From NCBI GenBank assembly GCA_945859605.1, contig OX243824.1, positions 32,313,869 through 32,377,868 of the forward strand: DNA of 64,000 bases, written 5' to 3'. Below the pieces are notes generated by a model that saw only the letters and a list, made by a program, of their open reading frames with translations, did not search any database and was not told where the DNA came from. This DNA comes from Lumbricus rubellus (taxonomy: Eukaryota; Annelida; Clitellata; Crassiclitellata; Lumbricidae). Below, piece after piece: positions 11,499-22,100 of the stretch. Numbering within the stretch: position 1 is the first letter of the stretch; every line of letters starts with the position of its first letter. The translations under genes were made by a program, and so were the position numbers.

Positions 11499-14400
11499 TC
11501 ATCTCTCAACTAATCCAGCTGCCTCAGGATGCCCTGGTGAATCGAATCGTGGACAGCATCCCATCGATTTCAAAAATTCTCTTGTGAGACTGGCTGTAAA
11601 ATTTGTGCCTCTGTCGCTGGTGATCACAGACGGCACCCCCACGTCAATGAATAGCTTCATCAAAGCTTCGCACACAGCCTTAGCAGTCAATGACTTCAGC
11701 AAAAAGATTGTCGGCCATCTTGTACATGAATCCACTATGCACAAGCAATACTTATGCCCAGCTGCTGACTTCGGTTCTATTGGGCCTACCACGTCCATAG
11801 TCATCCGTCGGAATGGCACATCTTCCCTTGGAATTGGTGTAATCGGCACTCGATCCATCACCAAACTTCGTGCCTTCAGCTGACACTTCTCACAGGACTT
11901 ACAAAATTTCACCACGTCTCGACGCATCTTTGGCCAGACAAAGGACAACTTGATTCTCTCTCGTGTCTTCTCTTCTCCCAAGTGTCCGCCAAATACTGAC
12001 TCGTGAGCTAATTCCATTACTTGAATTCTTCTCTCTTTCGGTAACACCAACTGATACACAAGCTGATCCAGCATTTGATGCTTCTTATACAGCAATCCAT
12101 TCACCACGCTAAACTCTGATCCTTGGTCTTCAGCGATCCTCCACCACGATTTCAGTGACTCGTCATTTCTCTGCTGCTCCTCGAATTTCTTCGCATCTTC
12201 CAGCTGTCTTTCATCGTTCGAATTCTCTGTGAACAAGTCCCTCATACTTGTCTCCAGTTCAGCGTCGCTTCCGGAATCTTCACTATCATTTCGTTCACAT
12301 GCAGCCATCTCTTCTTCAGTTTCATTGTTCTCAGATGTTGTTCTTTCGTCATCTTGGATGCTGAGTTCATCTTCGCTTTCCGTGTCATCTTCTTGCGAAC
12401 TTTCGTTTATCGTTTCATCTTCTCCGTCTTCGACTTCTGCTCTCCGACTTTGTGCTCTTGTAGTCACATTCGCTTGTAGCTCTCCTTGCAATATACTGAT
12501 TGGTGGAACCTCTTTCAGTTCTGCAATTATCTCTGGATGTAGCAGGAACTTTTCTGGATTTTCTTTACACAGTTCTGCTGAAATGCTGGCACACACTAAA
12601 GTTAAATATGGCGCGATATTTATTGTCCTGTCCTCTGTAGCTGTTCCTTCGTTACGACCGCTCATCCGCACTTCGATTTTCACCAACTTAGCTGGAATCG
12701 GCTCTCCAGCTACACATTGCAAATGAACTCTGCCGATTTCTTCTACTGTCGTTCCTTTCAGTAGTTCCTCGTTGATTACTGGTATCTCGGTCCCCGAGTC
12801 AATCAACGCCTCGACTTGCACAGGCTGCCCATCAGTCCCACGTATCTCCACATTTACATGCTGCAACGATATCTTCTTTATGCGTTGACACTCCTCTTTA
12901 CTTTTTGTTTCTCGACAAATTTCTGCAATGGAAGTAGTCTTTATCGCTTCTTTCTGTATGGTGAACTGCGGCGTACACTTCATCACTGACTTTACTTCTG
13001 TTTCTTGGTTGCATTGTTCTTCCCAACCAGGAGGTGCATTTATCACTTGTATCTGGTTTACTCGAAGATTTTCTGCACTTCTGCTAAAGTTCTTCCTCAG
13101 ATTTGCCGCTCCTGGTGCTTGGCAATGTTTTATTAGGTGTTTATCAGAATTGCAATTGTGGCAACGCTTCTTGATAAAACTTCTTTGCTCCTTGTTCTCC
13201 CACTTGTTGTACGGCGTGTAAGATGCATTACTTTCTGTTGGGCGTCCCAGCGGCGGAGTTCGATTGTAGGCTTGTCTGTCCCACGTTGACTGTTGTTTAT
13301 CTTGCGACCACTGCTTTCCAGAATAATCATCTTTCTTTGCATCATTACTCTTGGCTTGGCTTCCGGTGTCTTTGCTATCCTTGTTCCACTTGGGTTGCTT
13401 TGGACTATTGTCCCATGCTTCAAATTTCGGTTTGTCTTGGAACATCACACCAATCCGATTGTTTACATGTATATCTGCGAGATCTGCAACATTACTAGCT
13501 TCCAAGCATTCTGTGCCCTCTTTTGCTAAGACAAACTGCAGTGGACCTGGTGGTAAACATTCTTTCAGCTTATCCGCCACTAACAAATCAAACAGCTTCT
13601 CGTAGTCTTTGTCCACTCGTCTACTTCGGACATAATAATTCAACAGGTTCTTCAGCCTAGCCGTGAACATCGTATACGTTTCTTCGGCTGTCTTCTTGGC
13701 ATCTGCAAACCTTGACCTGTACTCACGAGCTGTTAACTTGAATTCCTTCAACAAGTGCTCTTTCACTGCATCGTATTTATCTAAATTCTCAAATGATAAT
13801 CGATTCAATACCGTTCGTGCTCTCGGGGTCATCAATGGCAACAACAATTTCACCCAGTACTGCTTTTCCACAGCGAAGCTATTGAATGCATTCTCCACGG
13901 TCTCAAAATATAATGGCACTTCCATCATATCATACGGCATCTTAGGTAACACATGCTTCATTGCGTCACCTATCTTCTTGATCTTGGACACCATTGTCTC
14001 ACTTTCTCTGAGCCTAATCTGTTCTGACACTTCTCGGCTCTTACGATCATCTTCGTCTCTCTTCTTCAGTCGATCTTGATCTTCGATTCTCCGCAGTTCT
14101 TCTTGTTCTATCTTCTGCTGCAACAGTTCTAACTGCTTTCTGCGTTCTTCTTTTTCAATGGCCATTTCTTTAAGTTGAGCCTCCTTGATAGCAAGTTTCT
14201 TTTGTTCTAACTGCATCTGCTCTTCTCTTTCTCTTTCTGCTTTTTCCAAATTGTCTTTTCCAGCTTGAAATTCTTCCTGACGAATTTCTTCTGCTCTCTC
14301 CAGTTCTTGTAAACGCATCTTTTCCTTTTCTTCCTCACGAGCCTTTTTGTCTTCGATCTGCTGTTTTCGTATTTCTTCATCGCTTTTTCTTGCTTTTTCG

Positions 14401-14990
14401 TATTCTATCATTAACTCCATCCTTCGTCGTTCTGCTTCGTCACGATCTAATTTCATTTGTTCTAACTGAAGCTGGAACTGCTGCTTCTGCATATCTATCT
14501 CTTGCTGTCTCATCCTTTCTGCTTTTTCTATCTCTTGTTGTCGCAGTTCTTTCTCTTCTTGCTTACGTTCTTTCTCTTCTTGGCACCGTCGCTCTTCTTT
14601 CTCCTTCTCTTCTTGGCGACGTTCTTTCTCTTTCTGTCTGCGCTGCTCTTCTTTCTCTTTTTCTTCTTGTTTACGCTCTTTCTCCTCTTGTCTGCGCTGC
14701 TCTTCTTTCTGCTTCTCTTCTTGTCTACTCATCATCATGAATTGTAGCAACGCCTCTATAGACATCGGTGCCTCAGGCTTCTCCACTGGCTTCTCCGCAA
14801 CGCCTCCGACAGCACCTTCTTCTTCTTCTTCTTTCTTAGCCCAAACCTCGGCTAAATTTCTCATCAATTCTTCCCTAGACATCTGTTCGACTTCTTCTGC
14901 GTCTAGATCTGCTTCAATTAGCAGTTTTATCAGTCTATCAGTAGACATTTTCTTAATATTTGCTTGCTTTTTCTCCGTAAGTTTCTCCAT
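11499..14990 (-). CDS. gag-pol: gag-protease-integrase (N-terminal part of the polyprotein)
   Basis: 1163 residues from the ATG at 14,990. Residues about 75-330 are a very charged Glu/Arg/Lys/Gln coiled coil. A gag capsid-like region follows (about 340-520). A CCHC zinc knuckle (CHNCNSDKHLIKHC) lies near residue 607. An aspartic protease DSG motif (ALIDSGTEIPVI) lies near 728. An acidic linker spans about 870-930, followed by an HHCC integrase zinc domain (HESVFGGH ... CKSCEKC) and a DDE core (MDVVGP, TSDRGTNF, HPEAAG). The frame ends with TGA where integrases carry a conserved Trp (GLVER-stop-NQTFKK), and the same frame resumes at once. I read this as a nonsense mutation. Confidence 0.9.
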   Translation of the reverse strand: MEKLTEKKQANIKKMSTDRLIKLLIEADLDAEEVEQMSREELMRNLAEVWAKKEEEEEGAVGGVAEKPVEKPEAPMSIEALLQFMMMSRQEEKQKEEQRRQEEKERKQEEKEKEEQRRQKEKERRQEEKEKEERRCQEEKERKQEEKELRQQEIEKAERMRQQEIDMQKQQFQLQLEQMKLDRDEAERRRMELMIEYEKARKSDEEIRKQQIEDKKAREEEKEKMRLQELERAEEIRQEEFQAGKDNLEKAEREREEQMQLEQKKLAIKEAQLKEMAIEKEERRKQLELLQQKIEQEELRRIEDQDRLKKRDEDDRKSREVSEQIRLRESETMVSKIKKIGDAMKHVLPKMPYDMMEVPLYFETVENAFNSFAVEKQYWVKLLLPLMTPRARTVLNRLSFENLDKYDAVKEHLLKEFKLTAREYRSRFADAKKTAEETYTMFTARLKNLLNYYVRSRRVDKDYEKLFDLLVADKLKECLPPGPLQFVLAKEGTECLEASNVADLADIHVNNRIGVMFQDKPKFEAWDNSPKQPKWNKDSKDTGSQAKSNDAKKDDYSGKQWSQDKQQSTWDRQAYNRTPPLGRPTESNASYTPYNKWENKEQRSFIKKRCHNCNSDKHLIKHCQAPGAANLRKNFSRSAENLRVNQIQVINAPPGWEEQCNQETEVKSVMKCTPQFTIQKEAIKTTSIAEICRETKSKEECQRIKKISLQHVNVEIRGTDGQPVQVEALIDSGTEIPVINEELLKGTTVEEIGRVHLQCVAGEPIPAKLVKIEVRMSGRNEGTATEDRTINIAPYLTLVCASISAELCKENPEKFLLHPEIIAELKEVPPISILQGELQANVTTRAQSRRAEVEDGEDETINESSQEDDTESEDELSIQDDERTTSENNETEEEMAACERNDSEDSGSDAELETSMRDLFTENSNDERQLEDAKKFEEQQRNDESLKSWWRIAEDQGSEFSVVNGLLYKKHQMLDQLVYQLVLPKERRIQVMELAHESVFGGHLGEEKTRERIKLSFVWPKMRRDVVKFCKSCEKCQLKARSLVMDRVPITPIPREDVPFRRMTMDVVGPIEPKSAAGHKYCLCIVDSCTRWPTIFLLKSLTAKAVCEALMKLFIDVGVPSVITSDRGTNFTASLTREFLKSMGCCPRFDSPGHPEAAGLVER

Positions 14991-15348
14991 CTTACTTCTT
15001 TACTTTACAGATGCTCGATAAATTAGTAGACTACTCTTCAAATGTTTGCAATTGACTGACTTCAATTCTTTATGCACACTTCAATAGACAAGCAAGTTTT
15101 TCTACCTTGTAGTCGTTGTGTTGTCGTTTCTCACTGTCGTACGGATGCTCGATGTATCGTTGCTTCTCCCGTGTGCTCGGCTCCTCGATAAATTCACAGC
15201 GTCCGTTCCTCCGCAACGTCTGTTGATTGGATAGAATCCCTCCGTTCCTACTTGGCACGTAGACCCACCGTTCGTAACTACGATCGTTCTCCTGCAACTT
15301 GGATCGTTATCCTGCAACTTGGATCGTTATCCCACCGCTGCCACCAAA
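14991..15348 (-). other. 5' leader of the retrotransposon
   Basis: An untranslated stretch between the 5' LTR and the gag start. It includes the primer-binding site and, near it, a short direct repeat (GGATCGTTATCC at about 15,301 and 15,321). Short frames here are not conserved-looking. Confidence 0.7.
15329..15346 (-). other. Primer-binding site for tRNA-Leu
   Basis: Read on the minus strand the site is TGGTGGCAGCGGTGGGAT, two bases after the 5' LTR. Its complement ATCCCACCGCTGCCA plus CCA matches the 3' end I know for metazoan tRNA-Leu(AAG). This assignment rests on recalled tRNA sequence and should be aligned. Confidence 0.75.
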
Positions 15349-15868
15349 TGTCACATGTCTTTTCCCTCTTCTTCTCTACGTGTGACCTTCAGTCTCTTCG
15401 GAAGCTTCTTCGTATAAGTTCGTGGTAGCGTAGGCCTATCCCTAGATAACTGTTTCATTAGCTAAATGGCTAGGTTAAAGAATCTACAGTCTTTCACTGT
15501 TTTGTTAACCAACAACGACGACGTGTTTAACTCTTCTTATTATACTCCAAAATCCGATATAAAGTAAAACGATCAGCAACAACACAACAATGACTACACT
15601 TGCGTTATCATAACAACTACACGACTACTATCTTCATCAGTCTACTCTATCGCAACTCAACAACAACTCTTACAGCCTATCTCAACGGCTCTCAACACGC
15701 AACTCTCCTTCTTCACTTCCACTCCCTTCTTGTACAATTAACGTACGCTCGTCTAGACGTCACGTGCTGTCCAGACAATCACCTGTGCAGACGCCGCGCG
15801 GCAATTTGCACCTGGCCTACTTACGTCGCTGTACGACAATCGGCGTGCACTGATTAAATTAGCTGACA
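15349..15868 (-). repeat. 5' LTR
   Basis: 520-bp LTR in minus orientation; the partner is at 8822-9341. Its outer edge is followed by the ATAAT target duplication and then, within 130 bp, the last exon of the receptor gene. Confidence 0.93.
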
Positions 15869-15992
15869 ATAATGCTGGTAGAATTACGGTCATTGTCGAT
15901 TCTGTGCAGAAAAGAACAGTAGCCTACTGAAGCCTGAAGGCTGGGTTATTTTGTCACACATGTAGAAGACTGTCCGACTTAGGCCTATTATA

Positions 15993-16135
15993 TTATCCCA
16001 CAGTAGCGTAGTCTTTGTCCTGAATTTCATCTGGTGGAATGATCGAGGTGTATACACTTTCTGGATGGTCTTCAGTATTATCCGGTCGTGTCCTGTTACA
16101 AAGTTCAGTGTAGACATCCAATTCAGTTGCTTCAT
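15993..16135 (-). CDS. Receptor exon 10: cytoplasmic tail with Tyr motifs, stop
   Basis: The acceptor (TTTATGGTCAG) enters in phase 1. The exon encodes residues 522-568 and ends with TAA. The tail is acidic and contains LDVYTEL (Tyr530), ESVYTSI (Tyr550) and DYATVG at the very end (Tyr564). SVYTSI fits the S/I/V/L-x-Y-x-x-I/L/V pattern of ITIM-like SH2-binding sites. The other two are YxxL and YxxV. Phosphorylation and SH2 recruitment are inferences. Confidence 0.75.
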
Positions 16136-19100
16136 CTGACCATAAACATAGCAATAATCGTGTAAATAGCATCAAATTGCAAAATAGATATCCAGATCAC
16201 TTGCCACAATTTTTTTTAAATGGTGCAAGTCTACATAATTATCTTAGCACTGATTCATTTTGATTGTGAGTCTGTTAACCTTGAAAAACTAAAAAAAAAT
16301 TATAAGGTTAACTAGTTTCACGCGAACTTCATGATGCGACAATCTTTGGAACTTACCGTAACGTCGGAATCTTGAATTTGCGGAGCCTGTTGTAGGTGTT
16401 TACTACCGAATTGCGTGGTTGACACAGCCTACATTATTCATCAATAGTTATTGCAGGGGCGGATCCAGAGGGGCCAATCCAAACGCCCCCCCCCCATTCA
16501 GAAATGTGCACAGACGTGGCCCCCATCAAATTTCATCAAGCTTTTGATAAATGCAGCGGGAAAAGGTGAAAGAGAGAGAGAGAGAGAGAAAAGTAGCAGA
16601 TGACTAAAAAAAGCAGGTGATCAACAATTTTTTAACATTGACTTGGAAAAATGGCACAATCATGTTAAAGACATCTCGATTATATAGGCCTATATAAAAA
16701 AGGTCATCAGCTATTTTGGAAAGGAGATTTTTGGATATTTTCAAGACATATCGACCAAACGACTAAAAAAGGTGAAGAGATTTGCCGGACAAAGATCACA
16801 AAAAAAATCTGAGCCCCAAAACCAGAAATTTGGCCCCCCTTTCGAAAATTTCTGTATCCGCCCCTCAGTTATTGTTACCGTAGCCTAGGCATTCAGTAAT
16901 TCAAAACAGTTTTGAATTTTGAGTTAGGTTATAATAATTACATTTTGCAAGATTCTAGCACATTATATGACCATGACCACTATTGTTTACTTAGCAAGTT
17001 GTCAACATATAGGCCCAGTAAATAAATGTTTTAAACAAGCTGAAAACATTTAACATAATAGTTATAATTACCGTTGGCTCTTGGTTTGTCAGTGTGTTTC
17101 CGTTTCAACAAAATCGACAACAGGACGACTACTGCGATTAATATAACAATAATGACGGATTGTATTCCATTGCCGATGCTACATCCCAGTTTCATTGAGG
17201 ACGAATCGACTGAAAGTAAAATGTCAATACCAGGTCAACACGTTTATAATAATTGTATTGTAAAATTATAAGCATTTATAAAGCGCCTCTTACAAACTAG
17301 CAATTCAGAGGCGCTCTCAGCGTTACAGCCCCGATGAAATAAGAAAGGCTTCAAGCAGATACGGGATGAAGATGACAGCCACCAATAATATCTTACTATG
17401 GATAGTGGGAGGGAGGTCGTTTTATAGAAGGGACTAAGCTTGGTTTTGTGCCATGGCAGTCCTTGCCCTTGGAAGCAAGAGTTCAGGTCGATCAGCAGGA
17501 AGAAAATGGAAGAAAGATGGTGAAAGAAAAGCGACCACAGCGACTATAGCGATTCTTCGAACCACGTCTCCGACCCAGTTTTCAGAGAGTCTTATTGACC
17601 AACGAGACTGATCTTCGATCTGGACTTTTCGATCTAGCCGCTAGCAAATCACATAAATATTTGGTTGCGTCTGTTGCCTGTAGGCCGAAGCGCACGGGTA
17701 AACATTTCTTTGATTGACCTCTCTACTGAATTTTTAAACCATGATTTCTCCGCCTCAGTCTGAAACCTTGGCATTCTACATGTATACTGTATACAGTGTA
17801 TAGTATCAGAGCCCAGGGGCTTCTATCCCATGTATAGGCGGGCGCGACTTGCGCCCAGTGAAAAACAGGGAGGGGGAAACATAAGAAAGCCAAAATTCAC
17901 GTCGATAGGGGGGAAAGGCCAGCCATGGAGGCAGTGTTTAATCTAGTCATCTCTAGGAAGAAGTTTCCCCCAGAAATTACTTCCCCCCCCCCCATAAACA
18001 TTTTTCAACATTGTAGGCCTATTAGTAATTAGTTATAATAGTATTACTATCTACATTATTTCATCACATGAACTGTTTTAATACGCCACGATAAAATTTA
18101 CTATTGCCTAATTATAATATTATTATTTATGGCCTACTATTTTAATAAATGATACAATCATATTATAATGATTTGATTTAATGTTAATACTTGTACAAAT
18201 AATATAATAATAATTATGTACAACTAAATGCAGTGTTTAATCTAGACATCTCTGGGAAGTTCCCCAGGAATTAAAATTTTCCAGAAAAATCGATAGGTGT
18301 TGTGAACACATAGGCCTATGTAGAATAATTTTCCCCCCCTCCACAAAAGGTATATAATGCAACATTGACACCCCCTATATAAATTTGACAGGTTTATACA
18401 AGTGCAGTTATCCCCTCCGTAGAAGAATTCAGTGATGTAGTCGAGTCCACCTGAGCCGAGTCCGAGACCGAGTCCGAGTCCAGCTAAGCCGAGTCCGAGT
18501 CGAGTCCGAGTCCAAAGAGGTTCGAGTCCGAGTCCGAGTCCGAGTCACCAAGGGTCGAGTCCAAGTCCGAGTACGAGTCCAGTAACACCAAGATCCACTG
18601 AAACACTCAATATGCCTATTATGGCCTAGAAAAATATCGATACACTATATGGAAAATAATTAATATAATTTATCCAAATTGAACTTTAATTTTAAAATAC
18701 TGAATTTTATAAAGCTTTGTTCGATAATAATCTGGCGATATGGAGTGGATAGGCTACAAATTCTTCCACTGCCAAACAATGTTCGGAGTCTGTGGTATGG
18801 GGAAATGGAGTCCATGCATCCACTGCGTCAATATCATCTGCCCTCCAATACCCCAGCGCAGTCCAACAAGTGCTACGACACTGCCTGCACAATGCAATCG
18901 GCCAGTAATTGTTATATCTGATCTATTAATGGAGATTTAAATAAACCTCTGCGCCCGGTTCCAAGATCAGAGAAGTTCTATTAGCCACCAGCCACAAATA
19001 GCCAATAGACACATTCAACCTCTATTCTCATTTGCCTTATCCATAAACATCTAGATAAATTAGAAACCTATGCGCTATCAAGGCCTATCTGATCAGCATA

Positions 19101-22100
19101 TCAATGCCAAGCTTATTGAGGTGTCAAAATATCAAGTTCGATTTCGATCGTATGCATGCCATGGATGCCTGGTTATGTGTGTAAGTGTTTCTATAAGCTC
19201 AAGTTCAAATATTTCCTATCGCCCTCCCCTCCCCCCGAAACCCCCACACCGACCATACATCAAATAAGCCTGTAATTAACTTCGCTCGCCCTGTGGTCAG
19301 CGGTGCCCAGCCATCCGTCACATTACTTCAATGTCAGGTTGTTTAACTGACCATCCCGCAGGCTACAAGGGCTCCTTTGTTTGAGTTGAGTGATGAACAA
19401 AGCAGATGAAATGTCTGAATTGGCTGGGGGAACTTGTGGCAATACAGGTTGTGGCCTGTTCCACGGAGAATTCGTGACTCGGAAACCGAGTCACCGAGTC
19501 AAATGTCGAGTCCAGGGCTTCGAGTCCGAGTCCAAGTCCGAGTCCTGACTGTCCGAGTCCAAGTCCGAGTCCGAGTCCGCAGAAAATCGGTCTCGAGTCG
19601 GACTCGAGTCTTTTGCCGGACTCGAGTCCTACATCACTGGAAGAATTTGACTGCAAAGCATCGAAGTCGGCCCACTAAAAATAAGGTTATTCATCACCAT
19701 TTTGGGGAATTAGCCTAAATGCATGTTTCAAGGAGGAAAATTAGGCGAAAGACTAAAAAATGTTGTCAGAAAATTTATGTCTGAGCGGTTTCCGTTCGCC
19801 CAAAACAAACAGCCATTTACCCCTGCCCAAAACCTAAATTCCCCAAAGCAGTGTGACTAGGTAACACACTGATTAAACACTGAACTGGCTTATCTCCAGT
19901 GTTATCTTTCAAATTTCAGACTGTCAAATTTAAAAATATTTTGCTCCTTGAACACTTACAAAAACAGCATCATTATTATGTAGGCCCACCTTGTATTTTA
20001 TTGTATTGCAGAAATTGCAATGCGGAAATTGCAAAAATTTCTAATGGGGGGAGGGACGCATACCAGACCCAAAACCCCTCCCCGTCTTGGCGCTCGTGTT
20101 TCGGTGATCGTCTGCGGATGCTTGTTTGTCTCTCCCCTCAGAAACCTTCATTCTCTATAGCTACGGGGACAAGATTACATATTGCCGGGAGAGTAGGTCG
20201 GCCCAATAAGGGGGGAAGAATATGTATTGCGCCCGGCTGCTTAGGGGGGATAGAAGCCCCTGTCAGAGCCATATTTTGCACCTCACCGCAATTGTTCGCC
20301 TCCATCACGATTGCTTCTATTAACTGTTCCTGCTTTCTCTCTCTCTTTCTTCCTCTCTCTGTTTTTCCCTCCCTCCCTCTATTGCTCTCTCGTTTTCTCT
20401 CTCCGTCTCTCACTCTGGCCCCTATACCCTGACCGTTATTGATTCAAAGTGGGGCTTTTATATGGTTTACCTGCGGTATGAAAATGGCCTCCCTGTTTAG
20501 CTGCGCTTGTTCCTTGAGTATCTCTCTGCCTCATTCTACAAGCACTTGAAGCCTGTTCTGCTGAAATCAGGAGCACCTCTGAGTAGGTTCCTTGAAGAAG
20601 CAATACATAAACACTTGAACGAATGAATAATAATTATTTATTGCTAGATTGTACATAATAGAATGAAACCTCACCATAGCATTTCTGAAGGTCGTTGTAA
20701 AGCTGACATTCAGGATTGCAGACGCAGTTGTGATTATTATGTTCACGGTTCAAAAATTCTGCTGCACATTCGAAAACTTCAAAATATTAAATTTACACCC
20801 ACAACGCTATAACGAACATGGAGAACGTATTATTATGGTTAAAAGTGTCTCTTTTGGACGACTCAGAAAAGTCTAAAAGGTCTACAAGGTCAGGGAATTC
20901 GCTGACCACGCTATCATTGTAAACGTGGAGTTGGGGTCTGTCGGTTGGGCTGCTTTGTGTGAGTGGAACTATTTAAAATATTATTTTAAGATTACATTAG
21001 GGCCTATATGAACAGTACCTGCGCACTATCGTGTTGACTTAGGGTAGCATAACGATCATGCAAACACTTTTTGCGAGCCACTTAATGCCACGAGTGTGTT
21101 GTAGGCACAGGCGGAGACTTGATCCTGGGTAACGAATGAGCGGCCGAAGAACGATCGCAACTCTTCCCTTGATAAGGGTATTTGGAGAGGGATGTGACCC
21201 TTTTAGCAAATTCTTTTAAAATTTGAACACTGCAATGGTAGAACTTCAAGCTATCATTTAAACGAAATTGCTACTCATTTCAGTTTTAACTTAAAGTTCA
21301 TAATTATTATTTTAATACTTCAAAGTGTCCCCTAAAAATGTTTAACTTTCTAATATTTCCACGCTGTAATGGCAACATTTCAGGCTGTCAGCTAAAAATT
21401 CTCACAATTTAATAAATTGCTGAAAATTTGGTTGGTGCAGCATGAATAGAGAAACCACAACGTTTTATTTGTTATGACACTTTGTCGATCAAATCGAAGG
21501 AACCTAACAAATAACCAGAAGCGCCGTTCAGATGCTAAACATCCTAACTATGTATGCACTGTGCAACGATGGCCAGCATTATTTTGTAAGAACAAAGCTG
21601 ATGACGCTAAGAAGGCACACTTAAGGAGTTCTAGGTCTACTGTAGTCTGTAACACTGAGAGTCTGATGTCGTATCCGCTTATTAATCTGTCAGTGTTTAG
21701 TAATCTTGATGACTTGACAAAGTATCAACATAAACTACGAACGTGCTCGTGGCGTCAGTACGCTCTTCGTTTCGCTGCTGCTCTGGTAAGGATGATTGTT
21801 GTGGACCACAACTCGAACCAGATATTCAGATTCAAAGCTCACGTCTGATGAAATGTTTTTAGCGCGTTCTGTTTTCCTTGCACCCGTACTCTTCCAATCA
21901 AATCCACGCTTCTGGTAGAAAATTTCATAGTACAGGATGTTCTCGCAGTTGGACTGTTTCTGAGTCAAAGGCTGAAATGTTGGAAAAACATCACAAAACC
22001 ATTTATAATAATTGCCAGTATGAACAATGAACATTACTTATGGATACTGCATACTATAATGCGTCACTGAAATAATTCCGAAATTAAGTCGGGTGAATTA

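Larger units (their letters stand above)
8822..15868 (-). mobile_element. Complete Gmr1-like Ty3-type LTR retrotransposon
   Basis: A 7047-bp element in minus orientation. It has two 520-bp LTRs (TG...CA ends) that look identical by eye and a 5-bp target duplication ATAAT (8817-8821, 15,869-15,873). It carries a tRNA-Leu-type primer site, a polypurine tract, and gag-protease-integrase followed by reverse transcriptase-RNase H. Integrase lies upstream of reverse transcriptase, although the RT is of Ty3/gypsy type; this unusual order is known from Gmr1-like elements. The matching LTRs indicate recent insertion. One in-frame stop breaks the integrase. It sits 124 bp beyond the stop codon of the receptor gene, on the same strand. 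Confidence 0.93.

Noticed and set aside
11499..11501. Programmed stop readthrough or selenocysteine at the TGA in integrase
   Set aside because: The stop lies in the middle of the integrase core, at a conserved Trp, and not at a gag-pol boundary. No structural signal was seen. Point mutation is simpler.
12229..14747. Ser/Leu-rich plus-strand frames opposite gag
   Set aside because: Antisense shadows of the Glu/Lys-rich coiled-coil coding sequence.
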